DNA of 33,385 bases from Salipaludibacillus sp. CUR1 (GCF_021028955.1 NZ_JAIWPE010000051.1:1-33385), one strand, 5' to 3'. Shown: positions 8,109 to 16,180, counted from the stretch's first letter. Made by a program: numbers and translations. The notes: generated from the letters alone by a model not told the origin.

Positions 8109-9143
8109 ATGTCTACTAATCGTAGCAGACAAATAGAAGACATTCCATTGTCGGTGCTTGATCTTGCACCGATTACAGAAGGGGCAACTGCCACAGAGGC
8201 ATTCAAAAATACAAGGGATTTGGCAAAACATGCAGATAAATGGGGCTTCCACCGCTATTGGGTGGCTGAGCACCACAATATGCCGGGAATTGCCAGTGCG
8301 GCGACATCTGTGCTGATTGGGCATGTGGCTGAAGCGACCACGGCAATCCGTGTCGGGTCGGGAGGCATTATGCTGCCTAACCACGCCCCATTAATGATAG
8401 CAGAACAATTCGGCACATTGGAGTCGCTTTACCCGGGAAGAATCGATCTTGGGTTAGGACGGGCACCAGGCACAGACCAGCGTACGGCTTATGCTTTAAG
8501 GCGGGGGCATGGATCAGGCGGAGACGACTTTCCGGAGATGCTTGAAGAATTACGGGCTTATTTCAATCCTGACCTCGCTGGAGGAGTCGTCCCTGTCCAT
8601 GCCGTGCCGGGTGAGGGGCTCGACATTCCTGTCTGGCTGCTCGGTTCAAGCGGATTCAGTGCCCGTCTTGCTGCGCAGCTTGGTTTGCCGTTTGCGTTTG
8701 CGAGCCATTTTTCTCCGGAAAATACGCTGCCGGCGCTTGAACTCTATTACAGCAATTTCAAGCCTTCAGAGGTGCTGGACGCGCCGTACGCCATGGTAGC
8801 AGCCAATGTGGCAGCAGCTGATACGGAGGAAGAAGCCCGGTTTCTGGCTACATCAATGGAGCAGCAGTTTCTCGGATTAATCCGTAACAAGCCTTCCAAG
8901 CTTCAGCCTCCTGTAAAAAATATGGATGAACTGGCCACTGATTACGAGCGGTCTATTCTTAAAAAACAATTCGGTTCAGCTATTGTAGGGACAGGCGATC
9001 AAGTGAAAGAGGAACTTCAGAGCTTTTTAGATGAGACAGGGGCTAACGAAGTGATGATCCATTCGCAGATTTTCGACCATACGGCCAGACTGAGGTCTTT
9101 TGAAATTGTGGCAGAAGCAACCGGAAGAAATAAAGATAACTAA
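8109..9143 (+). CDS. LLM-class flavin-dependent oxidoreductase (luciferase-like monooxygenase)
   Basis: 344 residues. Family signatures are clear: an N-terminal [14 protein letters not shown], the [17 protein letters not shown] segment, [41 protein letters not shown], and a C-terminal [17 protein letters not shown]. It belongs to the single-component bacterial luciferase-like group that includes Bacillus YhbW-type proteins. Such proteins bind FMN or F420 and reduce or oxygenate small molecules, but the substrate is rarely known. AAGGGAGAG precedes the ATG. It is monocistronic, with its own promoter and terminator. Confidence 0.92.
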   Translation: MSTNRSRQIEDIPLSVLDLAPITEGATATEAFKNTRDLAKHADKWGFHRYWVAEHHNMPGIASAATSVLIGHVAEATTAIRVGSGGIMLPNHAPLMIAEQFGTLESLYPGRIDLGLGRAPGTDQRTAYALRRGHGSGGDDFPEMLEELRAYFNPDLAGGVVPVHAVPGEGLDIPVWLLGSSGFSARLAAQLGLPFAFASHFSPENTLPALELYYSNFKPSEVLDAPYAMVAANVAAADTEEEARFLATSMEQQFLGLIRNKPSKLQPPVKNMDELATDYERSILKKQFGSAIVGTGDQVKEELQSFLDETGANEVMIHSQIFDHTARLRSFEIVAEATGRNKDN

Positions 9144-9154
9144 CTGACTATTTT

Positions 9155-9186
9155 CCGTCTGAGGGGTTCCCTTCAGGCGGATTTTT
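9155..9186 (+). terminator. Intrinsic terminator of the luciferase-like gene
   Basis: CCGTCTGA pairs with TTCAGGCGG (one G-T pair and one bulge) around a GGGGTTCCC loop at 9155-9180, followed by ATTTTTG. It begins 12 bases after the stop codon. Confidence 0.85.
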
Positions 9187-9189
9187 GTT

Positions 9190-9570
9190 AAAGTATTCCC
9201 TGGAGGTAACAGCCTGAATTTCAAACTGTTCATTTTTATTGAAGGAAGTAAGTTTAAAAAATCCAGGGATTTTGCCAAGACTTGGGTAAGCTGTTTTTAT
9301 TAAGTTTATGAGGGTTATTAGGAGACTTCTTGCATTTTTACAGTGCTTAAATCACAGGTATATAGATTCGGGGTGTTAAGAGGTAATTTATTCTACTATA
9401 TTAAAAAGTCCTTGGAAGTTTGTTAGAAACCTGGGGTTTTTTAATGTTCTTTGGATGGGTTATTCTAAGCATATACTTGTAAAACGGTGATATCACCCGA
9501 ATAACACAGTTGGTATTAAGGATGTTGTAATTTGTTACACTATAAACAAATTATGACATTAATAAAATAT
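9190..9570. other. Gene-free stretch with two palindromes upstream of the Spo0E-like gene
   Basis: No ORF with a ribosome binding site is seen. Two dyads lie ahead of the promoter at 9572: a perfect 12-base palindrome GGTGATATCACC (9486-9497), and AATTTGT (9529-9535) with ACAAATT (9546-9552) around a 10-base centre. They could be regulator sites for the Spo0E/diguanylate cyclase pair. This is inference from position. Confidence 0.4.
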
Positions 9571-9571
9571 T

Positions 9572-9601
9572 TTACAAATTGAGGGAAAATCGTGTTATAA
9601 T
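9572..9601 (+). promoter_or_regulatory. Promoter of the Spo0E-like / diguanylate cyclase pair
   Basis: TTACAA (9572-9577), an 18-base spacer and a perfect TATAAT (9596-9601) preceded by TGT, making an extended -10. A start near 9608 leaves a leader of about 26 bases before the ATG at 9634. Confidence 0.65.
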
Positions 9602-9633
9602 TGATCTACTTTAACGCCAGGGGGGCTAATTTT

Positions 9634-9786
9634 ATGTTAAAGGAAATTTCAGAAAAAAGGGAAGAACTAATGAATTTAGCTCTTAAACACGGGTTAAACT
9701 CAGAAGTTACGATTAACTGCAGTCAGGAACTCGATCAACTGATTATCATCTTCCAAAAGCAATATCTCGCGTCGGCAAGTCTATAA
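9634..9786 (+). CDS. Spo0E-like aspartyl-phosphate phosphatase
   Basis: 50 residues from the ATG at 9634, 8 bases after AGGGGGG; the in-frame TTG at 9601 overlaps the -10 box and is rejected. The Spo0E signature SQELDQLI occupies residues 30-37, preceded by an amphipathic helix (residues 2-20) that pairs with it in known structures. Members of this family remove phosphate from Spo0A~P and so delay sporulation or tune the phosphorelay. It is followed after 40 bases by a diguanylate cyclase gene with no terminator between, so co-transcription is likely. Confidence 0.88.
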   Translation: MLKEISEKREELMNLALKHGLNSEVTINCSQELDQLIIIFQKQYLASASL

Positions 9787-9826
9787 CCTCATACACTATT
9801 TTATAGATGAAGAGAGGCGTTCTTGA

Positions 9827-10483
9827 ATGGATATTTCCGGAAGAATATTCAGTCTGCTGCTAGTCATTGTTATCCAGACAGCCTATATTTTATATTATTT
9901 CTACAGGGACGGTTTTATCAGTATAGGCGGCTGGCTCGGTTACCCCATTCTGTTGCCGATCGGCTACTGGACAGGATACCAGTTTGACAAAGCCAGATTT
10001 TATTCTCAAAAGGACAGTTTAACTGGCCTCTATAACCGGCGTTATATCCAACAGAATTTCTCTAAATATATTAAAAAAGCAAACAGAAATAATTATAAGC
10101 TGTTTGTTCTGCTTCTGGATTGCGATAACTTTAAGAAAATAAATGACACCTGGGGCCATTCCGCAGGTGATCTTGTGTTAATAAAAATCGCAAAGATGCT
10201 GATGCAGTATGATAATAAAATTTATGCCTCTGCACGTTGGGGCGGAGATGAATTTCTCGTCATTGGTACATGTCATAATGATGAAGAGATAGACAGGTTT
10301 ACGAGGGATCTTCAGCAGCAATTGGCAGATTTGATTATTCCGGAAATAAAACAATCTGTATCGGTCTCTATTGGCTCAAGTGTTCAGCAGCCCGGTAAAA
10401 CGGACATACGCGACCTTATAAAAGAAGCCGATGACAATATGTATGAAAACAAGAACTCGAAAAAGTATCCTGCTCACAGGTAA
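9827..10483 (+). CDS. Membrane-bound diguanylate cyclase (GGDEF)
   Basis: 218 residues. Two hydrophobic segments (about 7-27 and 31-52) form a minimal membrane anchor with almost no extracellular loop, then comes a GGDEF domain. KDSLTGLYNRR opens the domain, LLLDCDNFKKIND carries the metal-binding Asp98, and the intact GGDEF motif is at 139-143 in RWGGDEF. VSVSIGSS and EADDNMYENKN complete it. The RxxD inhibitory site that normally lies nine residues before GGDEF is absent (Asn and Tyr in place of Arg and Asp), so product inhibition through that site is unlikely. It should make c-di-GMP from GTP. GAGAGG lies 9 bases before the ATG. Confidence 0.9.
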   Translation: MDISGRIFSLLLVIVIQTAYILYYFYRDGFISIGGWLGYPILLPIGYWTGYQFDKARFYSQKDSLTGLYNRRYIQQNFSKYIKKANRNNYKLFVLLLDCDNFKKINDTWGHSAGDLVLIKIAKMLMQYDNKIYASARWGGDEFLVIGTCHNDEEIDRFTRDLQQQLADLIIPEIKQSVSVSIGSSVQQPGKTDIRDLIKEADDNMYENKNSKKYPAHR

Positions 10484-10486
10484 ACC

Positions 10487-10515
10487 CATGCGGAACAGTC
10501 CGCATGTTTTTTTTT
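10487..10515 (+). terminator. Intrinsic terminator of the diguanylate cyclase gene
   Basis: CATGCGGA pairs with TCCGCATG around ACAG (10487-10506), followed by nine T residues. It starts three bases after the stop codon. Confidence 0.95.
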
Positions 10516-10541
10516 GTGAGGAGAAAAGGGGGAGGAGGAAT

Positions 10542-10796
10542 CGCTGATAGAAGAGAGAAATCGCTGATAGAGGGGTGATTTTCGCTGATAGAAGAGAGAA
10601 ATCGCTGATAGAGAGGTGATTTCCGCTGATAGAAGAGAGAAATCGCTGATAGAGGGGTGATTTTCGCTGATAGAAGAGAGAAATCGCTGATAGGAAGGTG
10701 ATTATCGCCGATAGAAGAGAAAAATCGCTGATAGAGGAGTGATTTTCGCTGATAGGAGAGAAAAATCGCTGATAAAGATGAGAAATTTCGCTGAGA
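10542..10796. repeat. Tandem array of CGCTGATA units spaced alternately 20 and 21 bp
   Basis: Thirteen copies of CGCTGATA (one CGCCGATA, the last CGCTGAGA) start at 10542, 10562, 10583, 10603, 10624, 10644, 10665, 10685, 10706, 10726, 10747, 10767 and 10789. The steps alternate strictly 20/21, giving a 41-bp two-unit period, except the last step of 22. The two spacers differ: GAAGAGAGAAAT-like and GAGGGGTGATTTT-like. The open minus-strand frame over the array is simply a consequence of the repeat and lacks support as a gene. Function unknown. Confidence 0.92.
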
Positions 10797-10941
10797 AAAA
10801 GGGAAATTGACTATAGAACGCAGTTTTCCGTAAATGGGTAGTGTATTTCTAATCCGGAGTTGGGCCAATCGTTGAAAATGGACAATACTGATTATAAGCC
10901 GCACAGCCGGACGCAGAAAAGACTGCTGTAAACCATAATAA

Positions 10942-10981
10942 AGACCCTGGCTACAGGTGCTTCCTGCTGTAACCAGGGTCT
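10942..10981 (-). terminator. Strong hairpin, probable terminator
   Basis: AGACCCTGG (10942-10950) pairs with CCAGGGTCT (10973-10981), and an inner ACAG/CTGT extends the stem. On the minus strand TTTATTAT follows, a modest T-rich tail. It lies 18 bases past the stop of the 11000-11215 frame. Confidence 0.7.
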
Positions 10982-10999
10982 GAAAGGGGGCGATGTAAA

Positions 11000-11215
11000 T
11001 TATTTACTTTTTCTACCTTGGAAAGGAAGGTCCTCCCAAATAGTAATGTCGCTTAGAACGTGAGTGATTGCAGAGATAGCATCTACTGCTGATCGTGTTC
11101 CCTGGTGATGAAAATCTACCAAGTAATCAATAACGCAACCAACCTGCAAAACGTTTGAATGCAAATCGCAGGTTTCTGTTTCGTTGTGTTCCACTTGGTC
11201 ACGGTTTAGATCCAA
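11000..11215 (-). CDS. Small hypothetical protein, possibly a gene remnant
   Basis: 71 residues from a TTG with no visible Shine-Dalgarno. The reading frame stays open upstream for about 28 more codons to a TAG, without an ATG or GTG. The protein has CDLHSNVLQVGCVIDYLVDFHHQG and an acidic-aromatic tail, IWEDLPFQGRKSK. I do not recognise the family. The hairpin just past the stop suggests a transcribed gene ended here. The missing start signal suggests the 5' part was lost or that it is a degraded copy. Confidence 0.35.
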   Translation of the reverse strand: MDLNRDQVEHNETETCDLHSNVLQVGCVIDYLVDFHHQGTRSAVDAISAITHVLSDITIWEDLPFQGRKSK

Positions 11216-11221
11216 TAAGTA

Positions 11222-11640
11222 AATTGTACCGGTTTGTTTTATATTTTGTAATGGACCTTCTGAACGCTTTCTAAAAAAGCAAATAGTAGATGGTTTTACC
11301 TAAATTTTAATTATTGCCTGCCATTTGAATCACGAACAGACAAGGATAGACTTAGGACCAGAAAATCTAATCTTAAAAAGATAGCCGAAGAGGACCGGGA
11401 CCATTGCATTTAATTTGAGGCCAGCCTAGATTTTAAGCAGTTTTTTTTGGAAAAATATTTTGTGAGGAAGGTTGCTTTATGTTGGAAAGCGATACATCAA
11501 AACTGAAAGAGGCTGCAGGATAAGAGATCAAGCTGTATCGGATAGCGATACGTGGTTTAAGTACGGCGTATACTTTAGGGGTGATCATAAGATTTATAAC
11601 TTGAAGCGGGTATAAGGGGTCTGGGAGGCCATCCGCTATA
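11222..11640. other. Gene-free stretch
   Basis: No ORF with a ribosome binding site or family resemblance is visible. Loose copies of AGCGATA occur at 11488, 11544 and 11654, and GCTATAGC is a short palindrome near 11634. They may be worn units of the repeat family at 11665-11875. Confidence 0.4.
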
Positions 11641-11664
11641 GCGAAAAACCAGAAGCGATATGAG

Positions 11665-11875
11665 ACAATAGCGTGCGATTTTGTTACCGTTTAGGGTGGT
11701 TTGCCACAATCCCCGGCTGATCTGCGACAATCCAACTCCCTTGTGCCCCAATAAAGATAAAAATCCTAACAATCCTTTGCGGTTACGCAACAATCCTGGC
11801 AGAATGTGCAACAATCCACCCCCCGCCTGCACTATCGACAAACTGAACCACACTATCGCAAACTGACCACAATCC
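11665..11875. repeat. Degenerate array of ACAATCC units with 21-bp spacing
   Basis: ACAATCC-type motifs, usually preceded by GC, start at 11706, 11727, 11769, 11790, 11811 and 11869. A degenerate copy lies near 11748, ACAATAG at 11665, and ACTATCG at 11831 and 11852. From 11706 to 11811 the spacing is exactly 21 bp or a multiple of it. The motif differs from the CGCTGATA array 1 kb away, but the spacing is the same within half a base. The minus-strand 115-codon frame across it lacks a ribosome binding site and is probably not a gene. Confidence 0.7.
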
Positions 11876-11916
11876 AGTGCAGCTTCTGCCAATACCTCAT
11901 CCGATACAAATAAAAA

Positions 11917-11946
11917 CCCCACGATGGCTCGCTGGCCACCATGGGG
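11917..11946 (-). terminator. Intrinsic terminator of htpG
   Basis: On the minus strand CCCCATGGTGGC pairs with GCCATCGTGGGG (one mismatch), followed by TTTTTATTTG. It starts 10 bases after the htpG stop codon. Confidence 0.9.
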
Positions 11947-11955
11947 ATAAACTAA

Positions 11956-13842
11956 TTAGCCAAGGGCTTTCCACATGTCGTTTGTGAATTCCACAGGGTC
12001 TTCTACCGGCAGGCCTTCGATGAGACGGGCCTGGTTATAGAGCAGGTTAGTGTAAACCTGAAGTTTGTCTTTGTCGGCGCCTTGTGCGTCTTTAAGTGAC
12101 TGGAAAACAGTGTGGTTCGGGTTGATTTCAAGTACTTTGTCAGCTTTAACGCCCTGGTTGTCAGGCATTTGCTGAAGGATTTTTTCCATTTCAATTGTGA
12201 CTTCACCCTCGGTAGTCAGGCATACCGGGTGGGATTTCAGACGTTTGGAAATGCGCACATCCGTTACTTTGTCGCCTAGAATATCCTTCATAGCTTCGAA
12301 CAGTTCTTTATTTTCACCGGCGGCTTTGTCGTCTTCATCGGTTTTTTCGTCATCTGTATCGAGTCCGAGATCACCGCTTGAGACGTTCTTGAATTCTTTC
12401 TCTTTATATTCGCGCATCATTTTAATGGCAAACTCGTCTACATCTTCTGTAAAGAAAAGAATTTCGTAGCCTTTATCTGCAACCATTTCAGTTTGCGGAA
12501 GCTTTTCGATACGGTCATAGGAATCGCCGGTTGCATAATAAATGTACTTCTGGTCTTCAGGCATACGCGATACATATTCATCAAGTGTAACAAGTTTTTT
12601 CTCAGTAGATGAATAGAACATAAGCAGATCCTGCAGATCTCCTTTGTTTGCGCCAAAATCGCTGTACACGCCGTATTTCAGCTGGCGTCCGAATGAGTCA
12701 TAAAACTTCTCGTATTTTTCACGGTCTTCTTTAAGCAGTGACTTCAGCTGGGACTTGATTTTTGACTTAATGTTCTTGGCAATCGCTTTCAGCTGGCGGT
12801 CATGCTGAAGAATTTCCCTGGAAATGTTCAGAGACAGATCTTCAGAATCGACCATTCCTTTTACAAAACTGAAGTAGTCTGGCAGGAGATCCGGGCTTTT
12901 GTCCATAATAAGAACGCCGCTGGAATAAAGTTCAAGGCCTTTTTCAAACTCTTTAGAGTAATAGTCGAACGGCATAGTTTCCGGGATAAACAGGATCGCA
13001 TTGTAGCGGATAGTCCCGTCTACGTTAATATGAATGTGTTTAAGCGGTTTGTCGAAGCCGTACCGTTTCTCCTGATAGAAATTTTCATAGTCTTCGTCTG
13101 TAAGTTCGGACTTATTTTTACGCCAGATCGGCACCATGCTGTTAACTGTCTGCTCTTCAAGGACCTCTTCTGTTTCGTTGTCTTCAGAGTCTTCTTTAGG
13201 CTGGTGGACAGTGACGTTCATTTTAATAGGATAGCGAATGAAGTCGGAATACTTTTTGATGATGGACTTCAGCTGGTTTTCTTCAAGGAAGTCGTCGTAA
13301 TTTTCCTCTTCAGCATTTTCCTTCAGCTTAATAATGATAGTTGTTCCAGTGGTGTCTTTTTCAGCAGGTTCAATTGTGTATCCGTCGGTTCCATTGGATT
13401 CCCACTGATGAGCCTCATCTGTTCCAAAAGCCTTACTGATCACTTTAACGGAGTCTGCCACCATAAAGGCAGAATAAAACCCGACTCCGAATTGCCCGAT
13501 AATGTCGTGTCCGTCTTTAATTTCATTCTCTTTTTTGAAGGCGAGAGAGCCGCTTTCAGCAATGGTTCCAAGATTTTTCTCCAGCTCGTCTTTCGTCATG
13601 CCGATTCCTGTATCGGCAATAGTAAGCGTGCGGTTTACTTTATCTGTGGATACTTTAATGTAGAAATTATCCTGGTCAAACGTCACTGAATCATCAGTAA
13701 GTGCTTGGTAGTACATCTTGTCAATGGCGTCGCTGGCATTGGAAATTAACTCACGGAGGAAAATTTCTTTTTGAGAATAGATAGAATTAACCATCATTTC
13801 CAGAAGCCGTTTCGATTCTGCTTTAAATTCCTTCTTAGCCAT
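11956..13842 (-). CDS. htpG: HtpG molecular chaperone (Hsp90)
   Basis: 628 residues, the usual HtpG length. The ATG at 13842 (MAKKEF) lies 8 bases after AAGGAG; the ATG six bases upstream is too close to it. The N-terminal GHKL ATPase domain carries [12 protein letters not shown] (catalytic Glu and the Asn that coordinates Mg), DTGIGM and [11 protein letters not shown]. The middle domain has [15 protein letters not shown] and the [12 protein letters not shown] segment with the ATP-contacting Arg. An acidic stretch ([18 protein letters not shown]) precedes the C-terminal dimerisation domain. It acts as a cytosolic ATP-dependent chaperone. The only good promoter seen upstream is the CIRCE-controlled one at 14245-14272. 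Confidence 0.97.
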   Translation of the reverse strand: MAKKEFKAESKRLLEMMVNSIYSQKEIFLRELISNASDAIDKMYYQALTDDSVTFDQDNFYIKVSTDKVNRTLTIADTGIGMTKDELEKNLGTIAESGSLAFKKENEIKDGHDIIGQFGVGFYSAFMVADSVKVISKAFGTDEAHQWESNGTDGYTIEPAEKDTTGTTIIIKLKENAEEENYDDFLEENQLKSIIKKYSDFIRYPIKMNVTVHQPKEDSEDNETEEVLEEQTVNSMVPIWRKNKSELTDEDYENFYQEKRYGFDKPLKHIHINVDGTIRYNAILFIPETMPFDYYSKEFEKGLELYSSGVLIMDKSPDLLPDYFSFVKGMVDSEDLSLNISREILQHDRQLKAIAKNIKSKIKSQLKSLLKEDREKYEKFYDSFGRQLKYGVYSDFGANKGDLQDLLMFYSSTEKKLVTLDEYVSRMPEDQKYIYYATGDSYDRIEKLPQTEMVADKGYEILFFTEDVDEFAIKMMREYKEKEFKNVSSGDLGLDTDDEKTDEDDKAAGENKELFEAMKDILGDKVTDVRISKRLKSHPVCLTTEGEVTIEMEKILQQMPDNQGVKADKVLEINPNHTVFQSLKDAQGADKDKLQVYTNLLYNQARLIEGLPVEDPVEFTNDMWKALG

Positions 13843-13912
13843 CTTCATGTCTCCTTTTTTTTGTAATGTCACGGCGCTGTTAAAGTTGTTGATTTTTTAA
13901 TATATACTCGCT

Positions 13913-14037
13913 TGCTCCTGCGCCGCCCCGCTTGCTCGTCGCATGAAAAAGATGTGCCGCGGGCAAGGCTTCAGCTAATCGGGGAAAACCACCCCGATGG
14001 ATCTTCTGCTCCTGCGCCGCTCCGCTTGCTCGTCGCA
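13913..14037. repeat. Repeat element in the htpG leader with two 31-bp direct copies
   Basis: A 31-base unit running from TGCTCCTGCGCCGC to GCTTGCTCGTCGCA occurs at 13913-13943 and 14007-14037 with one mismatch (C/T), offset 94 bases. Between them ATCGGGG (13978-13984) and CCCCGAT (13992-13998) form a hairpin. The G/C-rich composition contrasts with the AT-rich flanks. The whole lies inside the predicted htpG 5' leader. A 66-codon minus-strand frame covers it but has no ribosome binding site. It looks like a dispersed structured repeat. Confidence 0.8.
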
Positions 14038-14207
14038 AATGAATTAGCTCTTGCTTTTCCCGCAGGCGTCTCGTATACATTCAAATCTACATTGGTCTTT
14101 AAAATCCGGGGACAAGGAGAGGCGTTCTAGTTTTCCTCAAAACCCCCAGGAATGTTTGCCGTATTAACAGCTCACTTCAACAGAAGCGCCTATGTAATAA
14201 AATATTT

Positions 14208-14234
14208 TTAGCACTCTCGGATGCCGAGTGCTAA
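14208..14234 (-). promoter_or_regulatory. CIRCE operator (HrcA binding site)
   Basis: A perfect match to the CIRCE consensus: TTAGCACTC (14208-14216), nine bases, GAGTGCTAA (14226-14234). HrcA binds this dyad and represses class I heat-shock genes. It overlaps the start of the minus-strand transcript from the promoter at 14245-14272, so it should control htpG. Confidence 0.97.
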
Positions 14235-14244
14235 TCCAATTTTT

Positions 14245-14272
14245 ATTTTACTAATTTTACACGTGATGTCAA
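14245..14272 (-). promoter_or_regulatory. Heat-shock promoter of htpG
   Basis: On the minus strand, a perfect TTGACA (14272-14267), 16-base spacer and TAAAAT (14250-14245), followed after 10 bases by CIRCE. This is the standard order for HrcA-regulated genes. The predicted leader before the htpG ATG is close to 400 nt. Confidence 0.8.
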
Positions 14273-14378
14273 CGTTTCAGGGAGGATAATTTCCTGATTG
14301 AAAAGAAGTATTTATAATTCAGAAAAATTAAAATAGTGTAAAAGTGAGAACTTGATTCTAATGTAAAGGAGGGAGAGT

Positions 14379-14489
14379 ATGACTTTCGGCATTTTATTCG
14401 GGATGGTGATTGTCCCGGCAATGATTATACTAACAGGGGTTGTCTGTTATTTTATAACGGGCAAAAAGGAAGAAAAAGAGGATTATTAG
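14379..14489 (+). CDS. Symporter small accessory protein
   Basis: 36 residues, too short for routine ORF lists. The ATG is preceded by AAAGGAGGGAGA. The sequence has one membrane helix (about residues 3-27) and a charged KKEEKEDY tail, and it ends 17 bases before a Na+/solute symporter gene. This size, topology and position match the known class of small accessory proteins encoded immediately upstream of SSS-family symporters in Bacillaceae. It probably assists assembly or activity of the transporter; the mechanism is not established. Confidence 0.8.
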   Translation: MTFGILFGMVIVPAMIILTGVVCYFITGKKEEKEDY

Positions 14490-14506
14490 CTTAAGGGGGG
14501 ATAAAA

Positions 14507-16030
14507 GTGGATATTACAGCGCATCCGGTGACAGTCAGTGTGTTAATCGCTTATTTAATTTTATTGATAATTATTGGTATTTACAGCTCCAGAAAAAGTT
14601 CGGCAGGTTTAACAGATTTCTTCCTGGCTGGAAGGAAATTAAGTAAATGGACGGTGGCGTTTTCAGCTGTAAGTTCCGGGAGGAGTTCCTGGCTGATTTT
14701 AGGGGTGACAGGGACGGCTTATTTAACGGGATTAAATGCTGTCTGGGCCGTGGCCGGCTACATAACAGTAGAAGTTTTTATGTTCTTTTTTGTTGCGCGG
14801 AGGTTCAGGCAGTTCAGTGAAAAGACTGGGAGCATTACCATTCCTGATATCTTCGAAAGCAGGCTGGGCGATCCGTGGAAAATTGTCCGCCTTGTAAGTT
14901 CTCTGATTATCTTATTTTTCATGGTCGCGTATGTAGGCAGCCAGCTTGTAGGAGGGGCGACAGCCTTTTCGGGAAGCCTCGGTATAACAAGTACCCAGGG
15001 TATGTGGCTTACGGCATCAATCATATTTATTTATACTATTCTGGGCGGCTTTCATGCGGTAAGTAAAACCGATGTTCTGCAAATTTTATTTATGTTTTTC
15101 TCATTAATTGTTTTACCTGCCACAGCTCTTATTCAGCTTGGCGGTTTCGGGCCGGTTCTTGATGTGATGGCTGCTGAAGGCGGCGGTTTCACGAGTCCTT
15201 TTGCCTTTGCATTTGGTGCAATTATCGGTCTTTTAGGGATAGGGTTCGGCAGCCCGGGCAACCCGCATATCGTTGTGCGGTACATGAGTCTGAAGAACGT
15301 CCGGGAGATGAGGCAGGCTGCCATGATTGCAACCGTTTGGAATGTGGTCATGGGCTGGGGTGCGATATTGACCGGTTTAATCGGCCGTGTTTATTTCCCG
15401 AGTGTGGAACAGCTTCCTGGAGAAAATAATGAGCAGATTTTTACGTCACTTGGTGCCGAAGTGATGAATCCTTTTTTTGCCGGCATCTTACTTGTGGCCG
15501 TTCTTGCTGCGATTATGAGCAGCGCGGACAGTCAGCTGCTCGTTGGTTCGAGCGCTGTTGTCAGGGATATTATTGATAAAATTATTACGAGGGATAAACG
15601 GCTCTCACAGCAGAAGCTTGTTATGTACAGCCGGCTGACGATTGTGGTCATTATGGGGCTGTCTCTATGGCTGGCAATGGCAGCTGAACAGTTCGTTTTC
15701 TGGATGGTTCTTTTTGCGTTTGGCGGGCTGGGGGCATGCTTTGGTCCTGCGCTCATTCTTACTTTTTACTGGAAAGGGCTGTCCAGGGCAGGTGTACTGA
15801 CAGGTATGATTACAGGGCTTTTCACAGTCGTTATGGTCCAGCGTCAGCCGGAGTGGACTTACCGATTTATTGATGTCCAAGAATTTTTGAATACTTATTT
15901 CTTTGGGATTACTTATGAGGCTGTTCCCGGCTTTCTCGTGGCGACATTTTTCACTGTCGTTGTCAGTTTATTTACTAAAAAGCCAGAGAACGCAGGGCAG
16001 ATGATTGATAATATGGAAAAAGCGGGGTAG
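14507..16030 (+). CDS. Sodium:solute symporter, PutP-like (SSS family)
   Basis: 507 residues from a GTG that lies 6 bases after GGGGGG. It has about 13 hydrophobic segments. SSS hallmarks: a first helix ending GIYSSRKSSAGLTDFFLAGRKL, the sodium-site segment SAVSSGRSSWLILGVTGTAY, the FGSPGNPHIVVRYMS motif typical of PutP, and LAAIMSSADSQLLVGSSAVVRDI. PutP-like members carry proline with Na+. The Asp in the usual SAGASDMSGWLL segment is replaced here by Arg (SSGRSSWLI), so the substrate may not be proline. Its nearest partner is the 36-residue accessory protein just upstream. Confidence 0.88.
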   Translation: MDITAHPVTVSVLIAYLILLIIIGIYSSRKSSAGLTDFFLAGRKLSKWTVAFSAVSSGRSSWLILGVTGTAYLTGLNAVWAVAGYITVEVFMFFFVARRFRQFSEKTGSITIPDIFESRLGDPWKIVRLVSSLIILFFMVAYVGSQLVGGATAFSGSLGITSTQGMWLTASIIFIYTILGGFHAVSKTDVLQILFMFFSLIVLPATALIQLGGFGPVLDVMAAEGGGFTSPFAFAFGAIIGLLGIGFGSPGNPHIVVRYMSLKNVREMRQAAMIATVWNVVMGWGAILTGLIGRVYFPSVEQLPGENNEQIFTSLGAEVMNPFFAGILLVAVLAAIMSSADSQLLVGSSAVVRDIIDKIITRDKRLSQQKLVMYSRLTIVVIMGLSLWLAMAAEQFVFWMVLFAFGGLGACFGPALILTFYWKGLSRAGVLTGMITGLFTVVMVQRQPEWTYRFIDVQEFLNTYFFGITYEAVPGFLVATFFTVVVSLFTKKPENAGQMIDNMEKAG

Positions 16031-16180
16031 GAGATCCGTTTGGCAATTATGGATGTGACTGGAAATACAGGCGGTCTAAAAGGAGGCTGCCTGTATATCC
16101 TCAGCAATTTTAAAGTCTCTGTTTTCTAGTTTCTGATTGTTATATAATGAAGTTAAAATAAAATAGAAAGAGGAGAAGGC

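Noticed and set aside
10542-10796. CRISPR array
   Set aside because: Units of 8 conserved bases with 12-13-base semi-conserved spacers do not fit CRISPR repeat and spacer sizes, and no cas genes are present.
10416-10904. 162-codon minus-strand frame rich in LSAISLFYQRKSPLYQR-like repeats
   Set aside because: It only reflects the CGCTGATA array; no ribosome binding site, and it runs through the terminator of the GGDEF gene.
11575-11922. 115-codon minus-strand frame
   Set aside because: It covers the ACAATCC array and the htpG terminator. No ribosome binding site and no family resemblance.
12802-13689. 295-codon plus-strand frame opposite htpG
   Set aside because: Antisense shadow of a clear HtpG gene; composition is low-complexity Phe/Val typical of reverse-complement frames.
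13880-14080. 66-codon minus-strand frame in the htpG leader
   Set aside because: It is made by the G/C-rich 31-bp repeats. No ribosome binding site, though as a leader ORF it cannot be fully excluded.
14208-14234. CIRCE controlling the plus-strand symporter operon
   Set aside because: The promoter that matches consensus next to CIRCE points to the minus strand; no comparable plus-strand promoter overlaps it.
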